Source of the DNA: S5-327 sp965200975
Lineage (GTDB): Bacteria; Chloroflexota; Dehalococcoidia; Lucifugimonadales; Australimonadaceae
Reading direction: 5' to 3'
DNA: 64,000 nucleotides
Assembly (NCBI GenBank): GCA_965200975.1
Contig: OZ241740.1
Location: 2,317,320-2,381,319 of the forward strand
A model generated the notes under the pieces. It was not told the DNA's origin. It made no database searches and saw only the letters and a list, made by a program, of their open reading frames with translations. The position numbers and the translations under genes are program-made. Shown here piece by piece: positions 41,705 through 51,267 of the stretch (positions are counted from its first letter, which is position 1; each line of letters begins with the position of its first letter).

Positions 41705-43717
41705 CTACGTCTCCTCTACTATCTTCTGAGTGAGGTGCGCGGGAACCTCGCTGTAGTGGTCGAACCGCATCGACAGCGTCCCGCGCCCCTGGGTCAGCGC
41801 GCGCAACTGCGTGGCGTACTGCTGGGCCTCCGACTGCGGCACGACGGCCTCGATGACGGCGACGCCGTCCTCGGGCGACATGCCGGCGATCTGCGCCCGC
41901 CGCGTATTCAGGTCGCTTACCACTGCGCCGGCGAACTGCTCCGGCGCCTCGACGGTCATACGCATTACAGGCTCGAGCAGCGTCGGGGATGCATCGATAA
42001 CGCCTTTCTTCATAGCCATTCCGCCTGCAATCTCGAAGCTCTGCCCTGACGAGTCGACCGAGTGCGAGCTTCCGTCAGTCAGCACCACCCTTACGTCGAC
42101 GATGGGGTAGCCTGCGAGAGCGCCTTCCTCCATCGTCTTCTGCACGCCCTTCTCAACCGCGGGAATGTACTCGCGGGGAACGTTCCCGCCAACGACTTCG
42201 CTGGCGAACGCGAACCCTTCGCCCCGGCCCTGCGGCTCGAGGCGAAGAAGCACATGGCCGTACTGCCCATGCCCGCCGGACTGCTTCTTGTGCTTGTACT
42301 CGACGTTGGTGATTCGGGAGATAGTCTCGCGGTAGGGCACCCGGGGCGGCGCAAGGTCGAGATCGACGCCGAACTTCCGCTTCGCCCGCTCGGCCATCAC
42401 TTCCACGTGGGTGTCGCCCATGCCCGCCACTATCAGCTCGCCGGTCGCCTGGTCGCGGGTGAGCGCAAGCGACGGGTCTTCCTCCACCAGACGCGTGAGC
42501 GACGTGGAGAGCTTCTCCAAATCAGCCTTGCTCTTGGGGTGGACGGCAACGCGGAACACGGGCTCCGAAAACTCAATCGGGGGCAGCGAAACCGCGTCCG
42601 CTTTGGTCGTAAGCGTATCGCCGGTAGTGGCGTGCGCAAGCTTCGACACGCTGCCGATGTCGCCGGCGGCCAGACTCGGCGCCGGCTCCTGTTGCTTGCC
42701 GACGGGAACGAAGACCTGGCCAACGCGTTCTGTTTCGCCTGTCCGGCTGTCCACCACCTCGCTGTTGGCCGCGAACGTCCCACTGACTACGCGGAAGAAC
42801 GAGAGCTTGCCGACGAACGGATCGGCGGTAGTCTTGAAGATGAACGCTGCAAGCGGGCCGCCGGAGTCGGCTGCGAGTTCGGCGGCCGCGCCTCCCTTCG
42901 CCGCCTTCTGCGCCGGCGCCTGATCGGGCGAGGGCAAGTAGTCGACGATAGCGTCGAGCAGCGCCTCCACGCCGCCGCCCGTCGTTGCGGAGCCGGCCAG
43001 CATCGGCACGACCTGACCGGAGCGCACGCCCTCGTGCAAGCCCTCCGCAATTTCCTCGTCGCTCAGGCTGCCCTCTTCGAGAAACTTCATCGTGAGGTCG
43101 TCGTCGGTCTCGGCGACGCTTTCGGCAAGCAGTTCCTTCGCGGCGGAGACGGCGGCCTGCAACTCCGGCGGAGCGCTCCCGCCGACTACGGCGGCGACGC
43201 CGCTGAACGCCGCCTCCGCTCCGATAGGCAGGTTGAACGTCGCGCAGGCGCGCCCGAGCTGGGAGCGGGCCTGCTCCGCCACTGCGTCGAAGTCCGCATG
43301 CTCGCGGTCCATTTTGTTGACGAACACAATCACGGGCTTGCCGAGGCTTCGCAAACGCTGCCAGGCGATCTCGGCGCCGACCTCTACGCCGCTGGGCGCC
43401 GAGATAACGAGCACAGCGGCGTCGGCGGCGCGCAACGCGGAAAGCGTCTCCCCGACAAAGTCCGCGTACCCGGGGGTGTCGATCATGTTTATCTTCACAC
43501 CCTTCCAGACGCACGGAACTATCGAGAGCTGCAGGCTGGTCTGCCTGCGCTGCTCCTCAGGCTCGAAATCAGAGACGGTGTTGCCGTCCTCCACGCGTCC
43601 CGGGCGGTTGATAGCCTTGGAGGCGAAAAGCATCGCCTCGGCCACGGAAGTCTTCCCCGCCCCCGAATGCGCCAGGAGGGCAACGTTGCGGATTCGGTTC
43701 GTTGCGAATTGGTCCAC
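41705..43717 (-). CDS. fusA: Elongation factor G-like translational GTPase (EF-G2 type)
   Basis: 670 residues from GTG 43717, with GGGGAGG 8 bases upstream; the long open frame beyond it is an antisense extension. G1 is AHSGAGKTS, the switch region is EEQRRQTSLQLSI, G3 is IDTPGYADFVG, and G4 is FVNKMDREHADF. Domains III-V follow with GMGDTHVEVMAERAKRKFGV, GHGQYGHVLLRLEP and AQIAGMSPEDGVAVIEAVVP. Canonical EF-G has GITI in switch I, absent here, and the protein is slightly short, so it belongs to the EF-G-like/FusA2 group whose role (translocation backup, stress) is not settled. No S7/S12/EF-Tu genes are near, which supports the paralogue reading. Confidence 0.85.
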   Translation of the reverse strand: MDQFATNRIRNVALLAHSGAGKTSVAEAMLFASKAINRPGRVEDGNTVSDFEPEEQRRQTSLQLSIVPCVWKGVKINMIDTPGYADFVGETLSALRAADAAVLVISAPSGVEVGAEIAWQRLRSLGKPVIVFVNKMDREHADFDAVAEQARSQLGRACATFNLPIGAEAAFSGVAAVVGGSAPPELQAAVSAAKELLAESVAETDDDLTMKFLEEGSLSDEEIAEGLHEGVRSGQVVPMLAGSATTGGGVEALLDAIVDYLPSPDQAPAQKAAKGGAAAELAADSGGPLAAFIFKTTADPFVGKLSFFRVVSGTFAANSEVVDSRTGETERVGQVFVPVGKQQEPAPSLAAGDIGSVSKLAHATTGDTLTTKADAVSLPPIEFSEPVFRVAVHPKSKADLEKLSTSLTRLVEEDPSLALTRDQATGELIVAGMGDTHVEVMAERAKRKFGVDLDLAPPRVPYRETISRITNVEYKHKKQSGGHGQYGHVLLRLEPQGRGEGFAFASEVVGGNVPREYIPAVEKGVQKTMEEGALAGYPIVDVRVVLTDGSSHSVDSSGQSFEIAGGMAMKKGVIDASPTLLEPVMRMTVEAPEQFAGAVVSDLNTRRAQIAGMSPEDGVAVIEAVVPQSEAQQYATQLRALTQGRGTLSMRFDHYSEVPAHLTQKIVEET

Positions 43718-43858
43718 CTGCCGAACCTCCCCTGTTCGCAAAATGGCTAATGCGGCGAATAATAGTGTCCCGTCGGCAACCCTGCAAACCGCGAGGCTGA
43801 CCCGTTGCCTCCACGGAGACCCAGGCCCGCGCAACCGATTCGACCTTCCCTGTTCCCC

Positions 43859-45118
43859 ATGAGCGCAATCCGGAGCAACCTCATTCTCGTCGCCGGCGCC
43901 CTCGCCGCGCTGCTGATCGTCCTTGTCGGCGCAGGCAGGGGAGACTCCATCGACGGCCTGAGGCGCGCCGCCGCCGGCTACGAACAGGACGTCGTCCGCT
44001 GGGAGCTCGCCCACTTCCACCAAAAGTGGCTCCATCTCGTCGTCGGACTCGCAGAAGGCGCCCCCAGCGCGGAGGATCGCTCCGCCATGGTGGAAGAGTA
44101 TTTCGCCATCGGCGATGAGATCAGTCGGAGCGGCGGCGAGCTCGAACGCTCGCTTGCCGGAGCGCCCGGCGCGGAGGACGCCTCCGACATACAGTCGCGC
44201 ATCGACGATCTGCAGAAACGCCGTTCGCAGCTCGCCCCCGATGTCGAGGAGACTATCGAGGCGGTCATATCGCAAATTGCCGACGATCTGGGAATCATTG
44301 ACCGCATCGGCCCCGTGCGATGGCCCCCCGTCGACTTTACGTTCGAGCCGGGCGGCCTCGTGCTCGTGCGCTCTCCGCGCGACGAAATCGTCCGCATCGA
44401 CGACCTCCTCCTCAGGCCTGACCTCGACCTGCTCGAACAGACCGAGCTCGAAGCCGACGTCGAGTCGCTCGAGGAGAACGTCTCGGCGATCGTCGTGCGC
44501 ATCGGCGGCGTGGCGACTTACCCGTCGCAAGTGACGACGCGCGCATCGCTGCACAGCGCGCTCTTCCTTGTCGCCCACGAATGGCTTCACCACTGGCTCA
44601 TCTTCCGCCCCCTTGGCCGGGCATGGTTCGCAGGCGGAGAACTCACCAGCGTCAACGAGACCGTCGCCAACATCTTCGGCGAAGAGGTCGGCGATCTCGC
44701 GTTCGAGCGCCTCACGGGAGTCGCGGTCGACCGGCCCCCCTGGCGGCCTCCGTCGACCGCGCCGCAAACGGCGCCCGATCCGGGCGTTTTCGACTATCGG
44801 CGCGAGATGCGCTCCACGCGGCTGCGGCTCGAAGAGCTGCTCGCCGCCGGCGACGTCCTCACGGCGGAGCGCTACCTCGAGGAGCGGCGCCGCTTGCTCG
44901 TCGAGAACGGCTACAACATCCGCAAGCTCAACACAGCGTGGTTCGCCTTCCACGGAACGTACGCCGACAGCCCTGCGTCGGTGAGCCCGCTGGAGGGCTG
45001 GCTCCGCGCCCTCCGGGCCGATTCCGCCTCGCTAGCCGAGTTCCTCGACCGCGTAGCCGGCATCGACGCCGAGGGCGAACTGGAACAGATAGCCGGCGAA
45101 CTCCCTCTCCCCGGGTAG
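43859..45118 (+). CDS. Membrane-anchored putative zinc metalloprotease
   Basis: 419 residues from ATG 43859. One N-terminal membrane helix (LILVAGALAALLIVLVGAG) leaves the rest outside the cytosol. A coiled-coil region (about residues 60-140) precedes a domain with H240-E-x-x-H244 (VAHEWLHHWL) followed by E267 in SVNETVANIFGEE, a gluzincin-like HExxH plus E arrangement. The C-terminal third is helical. Family not named with certainty; annotated relatives are often called putative aminopeptidases. It is divergent from the EF-G-like gene, with 141 bases between starts. Confidence 0.75.
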   Translation: MSAIRSNLILVAGALAALLIVLVGAGRGDSIDGLRRAAAGYEQDVVRWELAHFHQKWLHLVVGLAEGAPSAEDRSAMVEEYFAIGDEISRSGGELERSLAGAPGAEDASDIQSRIDDLQKRRSQLAPDVEETIEAVISQIADDLGIIDRIGPVRWPPVDFTFEPGGLVLVRSPRDEIVRIDDLLLRPDLDLLEQTELEADVESLEENVSAIVVRIGGVATYPSQVTTRASLHSALFLVAHEWLHHWLIFRPLGRAWFAGGELTSVNETVANIFGEEVGDLAFERLTGVAVDRPPWRPPSTAPQTAPDPGVFDYRREMRSTRLRLEELLAAGDVLTAERYLEERRRLLVENGYNIRKLNTAWFAFHGTYADSPASVSPLEGWLRALRADSASLAEFLDRVAGIDAEGELEQIAGELPLPG

Positions 45119-45175
45119 CGCCTCTCCGCCGCGCCCGCCGCGTCGACGACACGCTCCCCTACCCCGCGAGAGGCG

Positions 45176-46436
45176 TCAGCTCCTCGGCTCCCGCGTCCCC
45201 TGCCGCGTCCGCGAAGGGTTCGTTTCAGGGCCAAACACCGCCATCACCAGAGCGCTTGCGCCGAGCCAGGCCGCGGTTACGAGAAACGCCGGCGCGAAAC
45301 CCCACGTATCGACGATGGCGCCGGCGGCTAGCGGCCCCACGAACGACCCCAGGTTCTGCACGGTCGTCCACACTCCAAGAAATGCCCCGCGATGCTGGTC
45401 CGGCGCCAGGTCGATGGCGAACGTCTGCGACGCTCCTATGGTCATCGACTGCCCCACGCCGTAGACGAGCGCGACCATCAACGCGCCCTGTGCGTCGCGG
45501 CTTATCGCAAGCAGCAGCGCCGTGGCCGCCAGCAACAGCAGCCCCGGCACGAGCGCCGGCTTCCTCCCGAACTTGTCGACAATTGCCCCGCTCGGCAGCG
45601 CGGCGATCAGCGTAACGATGCTCGCGACGCTTATCAGCAGACCCACATGGCCGTCGGACAGGCCCGCCTGCACTTTCGATTGAATGGGAAAAGAGCGACT
45701 GGAACACGCCCTGCGTCATCACGTGGATGCCGAACGTGCACAGGGCGAGCGACGCGAACGCCGGGGAGAGCAGCGCCGGCAGAATCGCGCGCACTCCCTG
45801 CAGAGTCGGAGCAGGCCGCTCGCGGCCTCGCTCCGGAACCTCCGGCTCCGGTCTCGTCTCGGCCATCATTCTGAGGATGATGAACGTCACAATGAGCTTG
45901 GCGACCGCGTTCACGAGGAACACGTAGCGCAGCTCGAACAGCAGCGCGACGCCTGCGGCCAGCAGCGGGCCGGCCACCTGCCCCACTTTCAGCGCCGTCG
46001 TCCGCAGGGCCACGGCGCGACCGCGGCTCTCCTTGTCGCTCAGGTCGGCCACCATTACGATCGACGTCGTGTTGAACAGCGTAAGGCCGACGGCGCCGAT
46101 GAACTCCAGCGCGAAGAACTGCGCGTAGTTCTGGGCAAAAACGTTGCCCACCGAGCAGGCCGCCCGTATGCTGCTGCCCAGCGCCGCAATGGGCCGGCGA
46201 CCGACGCGGTCGATCAGGAACCCCGCTATCGGCCCTGCGACGATGCGCGAGAGCGCCAGCGACGACACCAGCAGCGTAACGAGGAAGACCGACTGGTTGA
46301 ACTCGAACGCCATCAGCGGGCGTCCGAGCGTCTGCGCTCCGCTTCCCGCCCCCCATATCAGGAACGCGCCGAATAGCGGGAGCCCCCCGCGGCTTATCAG
46401 GCCGTTGGCGGTCGCCCGCCGGATAAGAAAGCGCAT
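45176..46436 (-). pseudogene. MFS transporter, frameshifted near 45688
   Basis: The first 250 residues from ATG 46436 read as a normal MFS protein: GLPLFGAFLIWGAGSGAQTLG, the helix 2-3 loop AGFLIDRVGRRPIAALG, and LSDKESRGRAVALRTTALKVG. In the run TTTT at 45688-45691 one extra base shifts the frame. The rest continues in the other frame to 45176 (VQAGLSDGHVGLLISVASI, SGAIVDKFGRKPALVPG, APDQHRGAFLGVWTTVQNLG), giving the full 12-helix length of about 420. The two halves each keep a good RGR or DRxGRRP loop, so the break is recent or a consensus error. Confidence 0.85.
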
Positions 46437-46450
46437 CCCCCGAACGGCTG

Positions 46451-47530
46451 CTAGAAGCCGTAGAAGCGGGCCGGGTTGTCAGCCAGTATCTTCGTCATCA
46501 CCGGCGGCGACACGTCCTCCCTGCCGCGCAGCAGCTGCACCAGGTCCGGCTCCGCCGACTGATCGCCGTGGCCGTAATCCGAACCCGTAATCAGGTTCTC
46601 CTCGCCTATATGGTCGATGATGTAGGGCAGGTCTTCGTCAGCCTCGCAGGCGATGAATAGCCGGTTCCGGCGGAAGTAGTCCGGCCCGAACTCTGAGCGG
46701 GGGACGCGCAGTCGCCGATGCAGGAAGTGGACGAGGTACGGCGCCCACGACGAATTCGCCTCGATGAACCCCCACCGAAGGTCGGGGGAGCGCTCGGGGA
46801 TCTTGTTGCAGGCCAGATCGTAGAAAGCCATTACCGGCAGCAGCCGCACATCCGGAAACACGAAGCTGAGGCGGCTGTCGAAGAACTCGGTGAGCGTCGG
46901 CGACCCCGGCCCCGTGTGGATGCAGATAGGCAGGTCGAGCCTCTGCGCCTCCTCGTACACGGGAAAGAAGTACGGCTCCGCAAGCGACCTGTCCTTCTCG
47001 ACGCCGCGGAAGAGCACGCCGCACGCGCCGTTCTCCTTGCCGAAATGCAGCTCCTCCATCGTCTTGTCGAGATCCCGGAGCGGCGGGACGACCACCCAGC
47101 GCATCCGCCCGCCGGAGCGGGAACAGGCGTCGGCCATAAAGCGGTTGTACGCCCGCGCGAGGGCGACCTCGAGCGCAACGTCGTGCGTCAGGAAGCCGAT
47201 GAACAGCGTGGGATAGATGATCTGCATATCGACTCCCATGCTCGTAGCGTCGTCGAGCCGGGCGTCGATGTCGGTCATGGCCCGCTTTCGCCAGGCGGAC
47301 GAATTACGGATCTCATCCTCGATCGGGGGCGTCGCAAGCGCCTGTCCGCCCTTTCCGGGGGGATGAGGCACAAAGTGGCTGTCGATGATCCAGAAATTGC
47401 GGACGTTGCCGTTATGCGGGTCTGCGCCCGGAACAAGCTGAGGCTTCCGATGCGCCATCTCCTCGTCGAAAAAGTCCCAAACGCGCTCCGATTCGATCAC
47501 ATGGGTGTCGGCGTCGATTACCGTAGTCAT
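46451..47530 (-). CDS. Amidohydrolase-family metal-dependent hydrolase (ACMSD-like)
   Basis: 359 residues from ATG 47530. Metal or active-site phrases are VIDADTHVIESERVWDF at the start, LPICIHTGPGSP (His), and LITGSDYGHGDQ (Asp) near the end, with an LRWGFIEANSSWAPYLVHFL strand-helix. This is the amidohydrolase_2/ACMSD group (decarboxylases, hydratases and hydrolases of aromatic-derived acids), which is often expanded in aromatic-degrading bacteria. The first metal pair is D-x-H rather than H-x-H. It is 14 bases from the MFS gene upstream end, so the transporter could share the operon. The gene at 63527 is a second member. Confidence 0.85.
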   Translation of the reverse strand: MTTVIDADTHVIESERVWDFFDEEMAHRKPQLVPGADPHNGNVRNFWIIDSHFVPHPPGKGGQALATPPIEDEIRNSSAWRKRAMTDIDARLDDATSMGVDMQIIYPTLFIGFLTHDVALEVALARAYNRFMADACSRSGGRMRWVVVPPLRDLDKTMEELHFGKENGACGVLFRGVEKDRSLAEPYFFPVYEEAQRLDLPICIHTGPGSPTLTEFFDSRLSFVFPDVRLLPVMAFYDLACNKIPERSPDLRWGFIEANSSWAPYLVHFLHRRLRVPRSEFGPDYFRRNRLFIACEADEDLPYIIDHIGEENLITGSDYGHGDQSAEPDLVQLLRGREDVSPPVMTKILADNPARFYGF

Positions 47531-47868
47531 CCGCGCGCTCCTCTCATCCCTTCTCTTCCGCAGCTCTTTTCCGCGGCGCCGCCTGCGGCGTCTCTCCGCC
47601 TGTCGCGTGCTGTATCGTCTCCCAACAGTCTCTCTGCAAGAGGAGGCGAGCGCGCATCGGGGCTCGCGCTCCGCCCTCCGCGGCCTCCCGAGGCGGAGAT
47701 AACGGGGCTGCGGCGATATTACTCTTTCCCGGTGAACGGAGCAGGAGCGAGGTTCCGCCCGGACGCAGAGCATGCTAGAATGACCAACTGTTGCCCTCCC
47801 GCGCGGCAAGCGCACTATTCACGCTCGCGCGGATCCCGGCAGCAGGCTCGTCCATCAGCTATTCACCT
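47531..47868. other. Intergenic region between amidohydrolase and secD
   Basis: 338 bases between divergent genes. It holds inverted GC stems around 47650-47690 (GAGCGCG/CGCGCTC) and a TAGAAT box at 47775-47780 that may be the secD -10 element, with a weak TTCCGC 17 bases before. The TTG-initiated extension of secD (47791-47868) is not homologous. Confidence 0.5.
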
Positions 47869-49224
47869 ATGCGGCGCCGACTACTTCGCACTGTACCCCT
47901 GCTGCTCATCATCGCGATCGTGGCCGCCGCCGCTGCCGCCCTCGTCGTTCAGAGCTATCGCATCCCCGGCATAGGGCAGCGCGGCTCGGACGACATCCTG
48001 GGCCTGCGCCTCGGCCTCGACCTCGCCGGCGGCGCCCAACTCATCTATCAGGCGGGCAATGAGGAGCTCCAGCCCACCGCCGAGCAGATGGAGGGGCTTA
48101 TCACCTCCATCAGCCGGCGCATCGACCGCCTCGGCGTCGCCGAGCCGAGCATCCAGCAGCTCGGCGAGGACAGGCTCCTTATCCAGCTCCCCGGCATCGA
48201 GGACGTCCAGCAGGCGAAAGACCTCATAGGACAGACCGCCCAGCTCGAAATCGTCGAGCGCATCTGCAACGACACGCTCTGCACGGACTTCGAAGACCTG
48301 CCTTCCGGCATGACCGGCAACGAAATGTCCCGCGCGTTCGCCACTCAGGACCCGGTGACGGGCGAGCCCATCCTCAGCTTCGAACTCAACCGCGACGCGG
48401 CAAGGCAGTTCGCCGAACTCACCACCCGCCTCTTCCAGACAAACGCCTCCGGCTCGCCGGACCAGCTCGCCTTCGTGCTCGACGGAGAGGTTCTCGTCGC
48501 CGCCGGGGTGCGGGCGCCCATTCTCGCCGGCAATGGAATTATCGAGGGCAGCTTCACGCCGGAAGAGGTGCGGCAGCTCGCCATCCAAATCGAGTCCGGT
48601 CGTCTTCCTATCGAGATCACCGAACTGTCGTCGACCTCTGTGGCGGCGTCGCTTGGCGCGCAGTCGCTGGAGGATGCGCTCATCGCCGGAGGGGTCGGGC
48701 TGCTGCTCGTGCTGTTCTTCATGGCGGCGTACTACCGCACCGCCGGCCTCGTCGCAGGCGCGGCGCTGGTTATCTACACCGCGATCGTGCTCGCCATATT
48801 CAAGCTCATTCCTGTAACGCTCACCCTTGCAGGGCTTGCCGGCTTCATTCTTTCGCTGGGCATGGCGGTGGACGCAAACATTCTGATATTCGAGCGAATG
48901 AAAGAGGAGTTGCGCATAGGCCGCACCCTGCAGCTCGCCATACAGATCGGCTTCAACCGCGCGTGGACGTCTATCCGCGACGGCAACGTCTCGACCCTTC
49001 TCATCGCCCTTGTGCTCTTCTTCTTCGGCAGCGGATCGGCGAACTCGTCGGTGACGGGGTTCGCAGTGTCGCTGCTCATCGGCGTCCTCACCAGCATGTT
49101 CACCGCCATCTTCATCAGCCGCCGCCTGCTCCGCATAGCCGCCGCAGCCGGAATGCGGCGGTTCCCCGCAGTGTTCAGCCCCGGAGGGCGGCGCGGGGGC
49201 GCCGCGGCTGAGGGGAACGGCTAA
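47869..49224 (+). CDS. secD: Protein translocase subunit SecD
   Basis: 451 residues from ATG 47869. Helix 1 (LLRTVPLLLIIAIVAAAAAALVV) is followed by the SecD motif LGLRLGLDLAGGAQLIYQ, the P1 region, and five more helices with LEDALIAGGVGLLLVLFFM and GFILSLGMAVDANILIFERMKEEL, the conserved D and RMKEE loop. SecD with SecF uses the proton or sodium gradient to pull exported proteins through SecYEG. secF follows with TAATG overlap. Confidence 0.95.
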   Translation: MRRRLLRTVPLLLIIAIVAAAAAALVVQSYRIPGIGQRGSDDILGLRLGLDLAGGAQLIYQAGNEELQPTAEQMEGLITSISRRIDRLGVAEPSIQQLGEDRLLIQLPGIEDVQQAKDLIGQTAQLEIVERICNDTLCTDFEDLPSGMTGNEMSRAFATQDPVTGEPILSFELNRDAARQFAELTTRLFQTNASGSPDQLAFVLDGEVLVAAGVRAPILAGNGIIEGSFTPEEVRQLAIQIESGRLPIEITELSSTSVAASLGAQSLEDALIAGGVGLLLVLFFMAAYYRTAGLVAGAALVIYTAIVLAIFKLIPVTLTLAGLAGFILSLGMAVDANILIFERMKEELRIGRTLQLAIQIGFNRAWTSIRDGNVSTLLIALVLFFFGSGSANSSVTGFAVSLLIGVLTSMFTAIFISRRLLRIAAAAGMRRFPAVFSPGGRRGGAAAEGNG

Positions 49225-50171
49225 TGCGCGTCGTTCGCTTCCGCAAAATCTTCTTCAGCATCTCGGCAGTGCTGATGCTGCTGTCGGTCGCCTCTCTCAT
49301 CGCGTTCCAGCTCAACCCCGGCATCGACTTCACCGGCGGTGCCGCGGTCACCGTCGAGTACGAGGAAGCAGTCACGTCGTCGCAGGTGACGACAGCCCTC
49401 GCCCGGGCCGGGCAGCCCGACGCTATCGTGCAGTCGACCGGCGGCGACACGTTCCTCATACGCCTCGGCGAGCTCGAGCTGGACACGCGCAACGCCGAAG
49501 GCGAGATCGTGGAGCGGGGCGACGAGTCTCGCGTGCGCGACGCGCTCACAGCCGTCGCGCGGGGGGAAGTCAGCTCGTTTGAGAGCGTGTCCGGCGTCAT
49601 CGGCTCCGAGAACGTGCGCGACGCCATCATCGCCGTTATCGTCGCTTCGTTCGTCATAATGGTCTACGTAACCTGGGCGTTCCGGAGGGTGCCGTCGCCG
49701 TTCCGCTACGGCGTGGTCGCCGTCATCGCGCTAGTCCACGACGTTTTCATTGTGCTCGGGCTCTTTTCCGTGCTTGGAGAGACGATCAACCTGGAAGTGA
49801 ACGCCATGTTCATAACAGGCGTCCTCACGACGATCGGCTACAGCGTGAACGACACCATCGTGGTGTTCGACCGGCTGCGCGAGAACATCGCGCGCTACCT
49901 GGGCGCCAGCACGCGGGATCTTGTCGACATCAGCGTCCGCGACACCATCGGGCGTTCGCTCAACACGTCCATCACGCTGATTGTCGTAGTCGTCACGCTG
50001 CTGCTGTTCGCAGGCCCCAGCATCCGCCCTCTGCTGTACGTTCTGCTCGCGGGCGTCGCAGTCGGCACGTACAGCTCCATCTTTATCGCGACCCTCGTGC
50101 TCGTATCGTGGGAAGAGGGAGAGATCGCGCGTCTCTTCCGGCGCGTCACCTTCCGCCGCGCCAGCGCATAG
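49224..50171 (+). CDS. secF: Protein translocase subunit SecF
   Basis: 315 residues, ATG overlapping the SecD stop by one base. The first helix and the motif LNPGIDFTGGAAVTVEYE are diagnostic. The membrane core has GVVAVIALVHDVFIVLG, TTIGYSVNDTIVVFDRLREN and RSLNTSITLIVVVVTLLLF. Forms SecDF with the upstream gene. Confidence 0.95.
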   Translation: MRVVRFRKIFFSISAVLMLLSVASLIAFQLNPGIDFTGGAAVTVEYEEAVTSSQVTTALARAGQPDAIVQSTGGDTFLIRLGELELDTRNAEGEIVERGDESRVRDALTAVARGEVSSFESVSGVIGSENVRDAIIAVIVASFVIMVYVTWAFRRVPSPFRYGVVAVIALVHDVFIVLGLFSVLGETINLEVNAMFITGVLTTIGYSVNDTIVVFDRLRENIARYLGASTRDLVDISVRDTIGRSLNTSITLIVVVVTLLLFAGPSIRPLLYVLLAGVAVGTYSSIFIATLVLVSWEEGEIARLFRRVTFRRASA

Positions 50172-50197
50172 GAATCTCCACAGGCGTCGAGGGGGAG

Positions 50198-51160
50198 CTA
50201 CGGGCGCAGCACGATGCGCCCAATGGCCTCGCGGCGCTTGAGCCGCTCGAAAGCCTGCATCGCCGCCGCCGCGCCAAGCGGCAACTCTTCGTCAATGACC
50301 GGAGCGACCTGCCCCGACGCCAGCAGCTGCGCCGCGCGCTCAACGTGCTCGCGCCCCGCCCCGAGGCTGCCGACGATGGTCAGCTCCCGGAATATCGCCT
50401 CCGCCGGCGTCAACCCAGCCTCGCCCGGCGCAACCTGGCCCGCGAGGACAAGCCTCCCGCCGCGGCGCAGCGACGCCACAATTCGCGACAGCTGCCCGCC
50501 CACCGTGTCGACCGCGGCGTCCGCGCATGCGTCGCCCGTCATAGCCCTGACGGCTTCTTCCCACGGGTCGCCGTCGAGCAGAACTGCGTCGAGCCAGGGC
50601 TGCGCCTCGAGCGCCGCCGCCTTATGGGGCGATCCCGTGATTCCGATGACGACAGCGCCCGCCGCATGAGCCGCCTGCGCCGCATGCGCGCCGAGTCCGC
50701 CGCTCACGCCCGTAACGACGACGACGCTCCCCGCCTGCAGTCCGCACGCATCGACGGCTTTTACCGCTACGCCGACAGGCGACACGACCAGCGCAGCGGC
50801 GGCGGCTGGAGGCAGGTTCAAAGGGACGAGCGCATCCATCGGCGCGACGATCAGCTCGGCAAAGGCGCCGTCGCGGCGGTGGCCAAGGTCGCCGGGCATC
50901 ACCGCCGCCGCCGCTCCGGCTAACGCGTCGTCACAGCCCTCTCCCACCGCGGCGACCGTTCCCGCAACCTCGTGGCCGAGCACGCGGGGAAGCGTCACTC
51001 CGCGCCGTAGCGCTCCTTCCATAATCAGGGCGTCGTGGCGGGAGAAACCGCACGCAGCGACCTGCACGAGCGCTTCGCCGGGGCCGGGCTGCGGCGCCGG
51101 AATGTCGGCGTCGCGCAGAAGCGGGACCGGCCCTGCCGCCTCAAGCACGACTGCTCTCAC
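50198..51160 (-). CDS. Quinone oxidoreductase-like MDR protein
   Basis: 320 residues from GTG 51160, close to GGAGAGGAGG; a TTG 15 bases earlier lies inside that site. GroES-like N-terminal lobe (PGPGEALVQVAACGFSRHD, LPRVLGHEVAGTVAAVGEG) and NAD(P)-binding lobe with VVVTGVSGGLGAHAAQ (GxxGGxG). It lacks the structural zinc cysteine lobe, which points to the quinone-reductase-type or acyl-reductase branch. It converges on secF with 26 bases between. Confidence 0.87.
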   Translation of the reverse strand: MRAVVLEAAGPVPLLRDADIPAPQPGPGEALVQVAACGFSRHDALIMEGALRRGVTLPRVLGHEVAGTVAAVGEGCDDALAGAAAAVMPGDLGHRRDGAFAELIVAPMDALVPLNLPPAAAAALVVSPVGVAVKAVDACGLQAGSVVVVTGVSGGLGAHAAQAAHAAGAVVIGITGSPHKAAALEAQPWLDAVLLDGDPWEEAVRAMTGDACADAAVDTVGGQLSRIVASLRRGGRLVLAGQVAPGEAGLTPAEAIFRELTIVGSLGAGREHVERAAQLLASGQVAPVIDEELPLGAAAAMQAFERLKRREAIGRIVLRP

Positions 51161-51267
51161 AAGCCTCCTCTCCAATCCCTCCCGTCCCCTCCCGCCTTGC
51201 GGAATAGAGAGAACGCCGCTGTGACGCCGCTCGTGGTGTACGATGACGGCTGCTCAGGAGGAACGAG

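Noticed and set aside
43718..44953. N-terminal extension of the EF-G-like gene
   Set aside because: The GTPase domain starts at the GTG at 43717 with a good ribosome site; the extension is antisense to the metalloprotease gene.
47791..47868. TTG-initiated extension of SecD
   Set aside because: Homology and the first membrane helix begin at the ATG at 47869.
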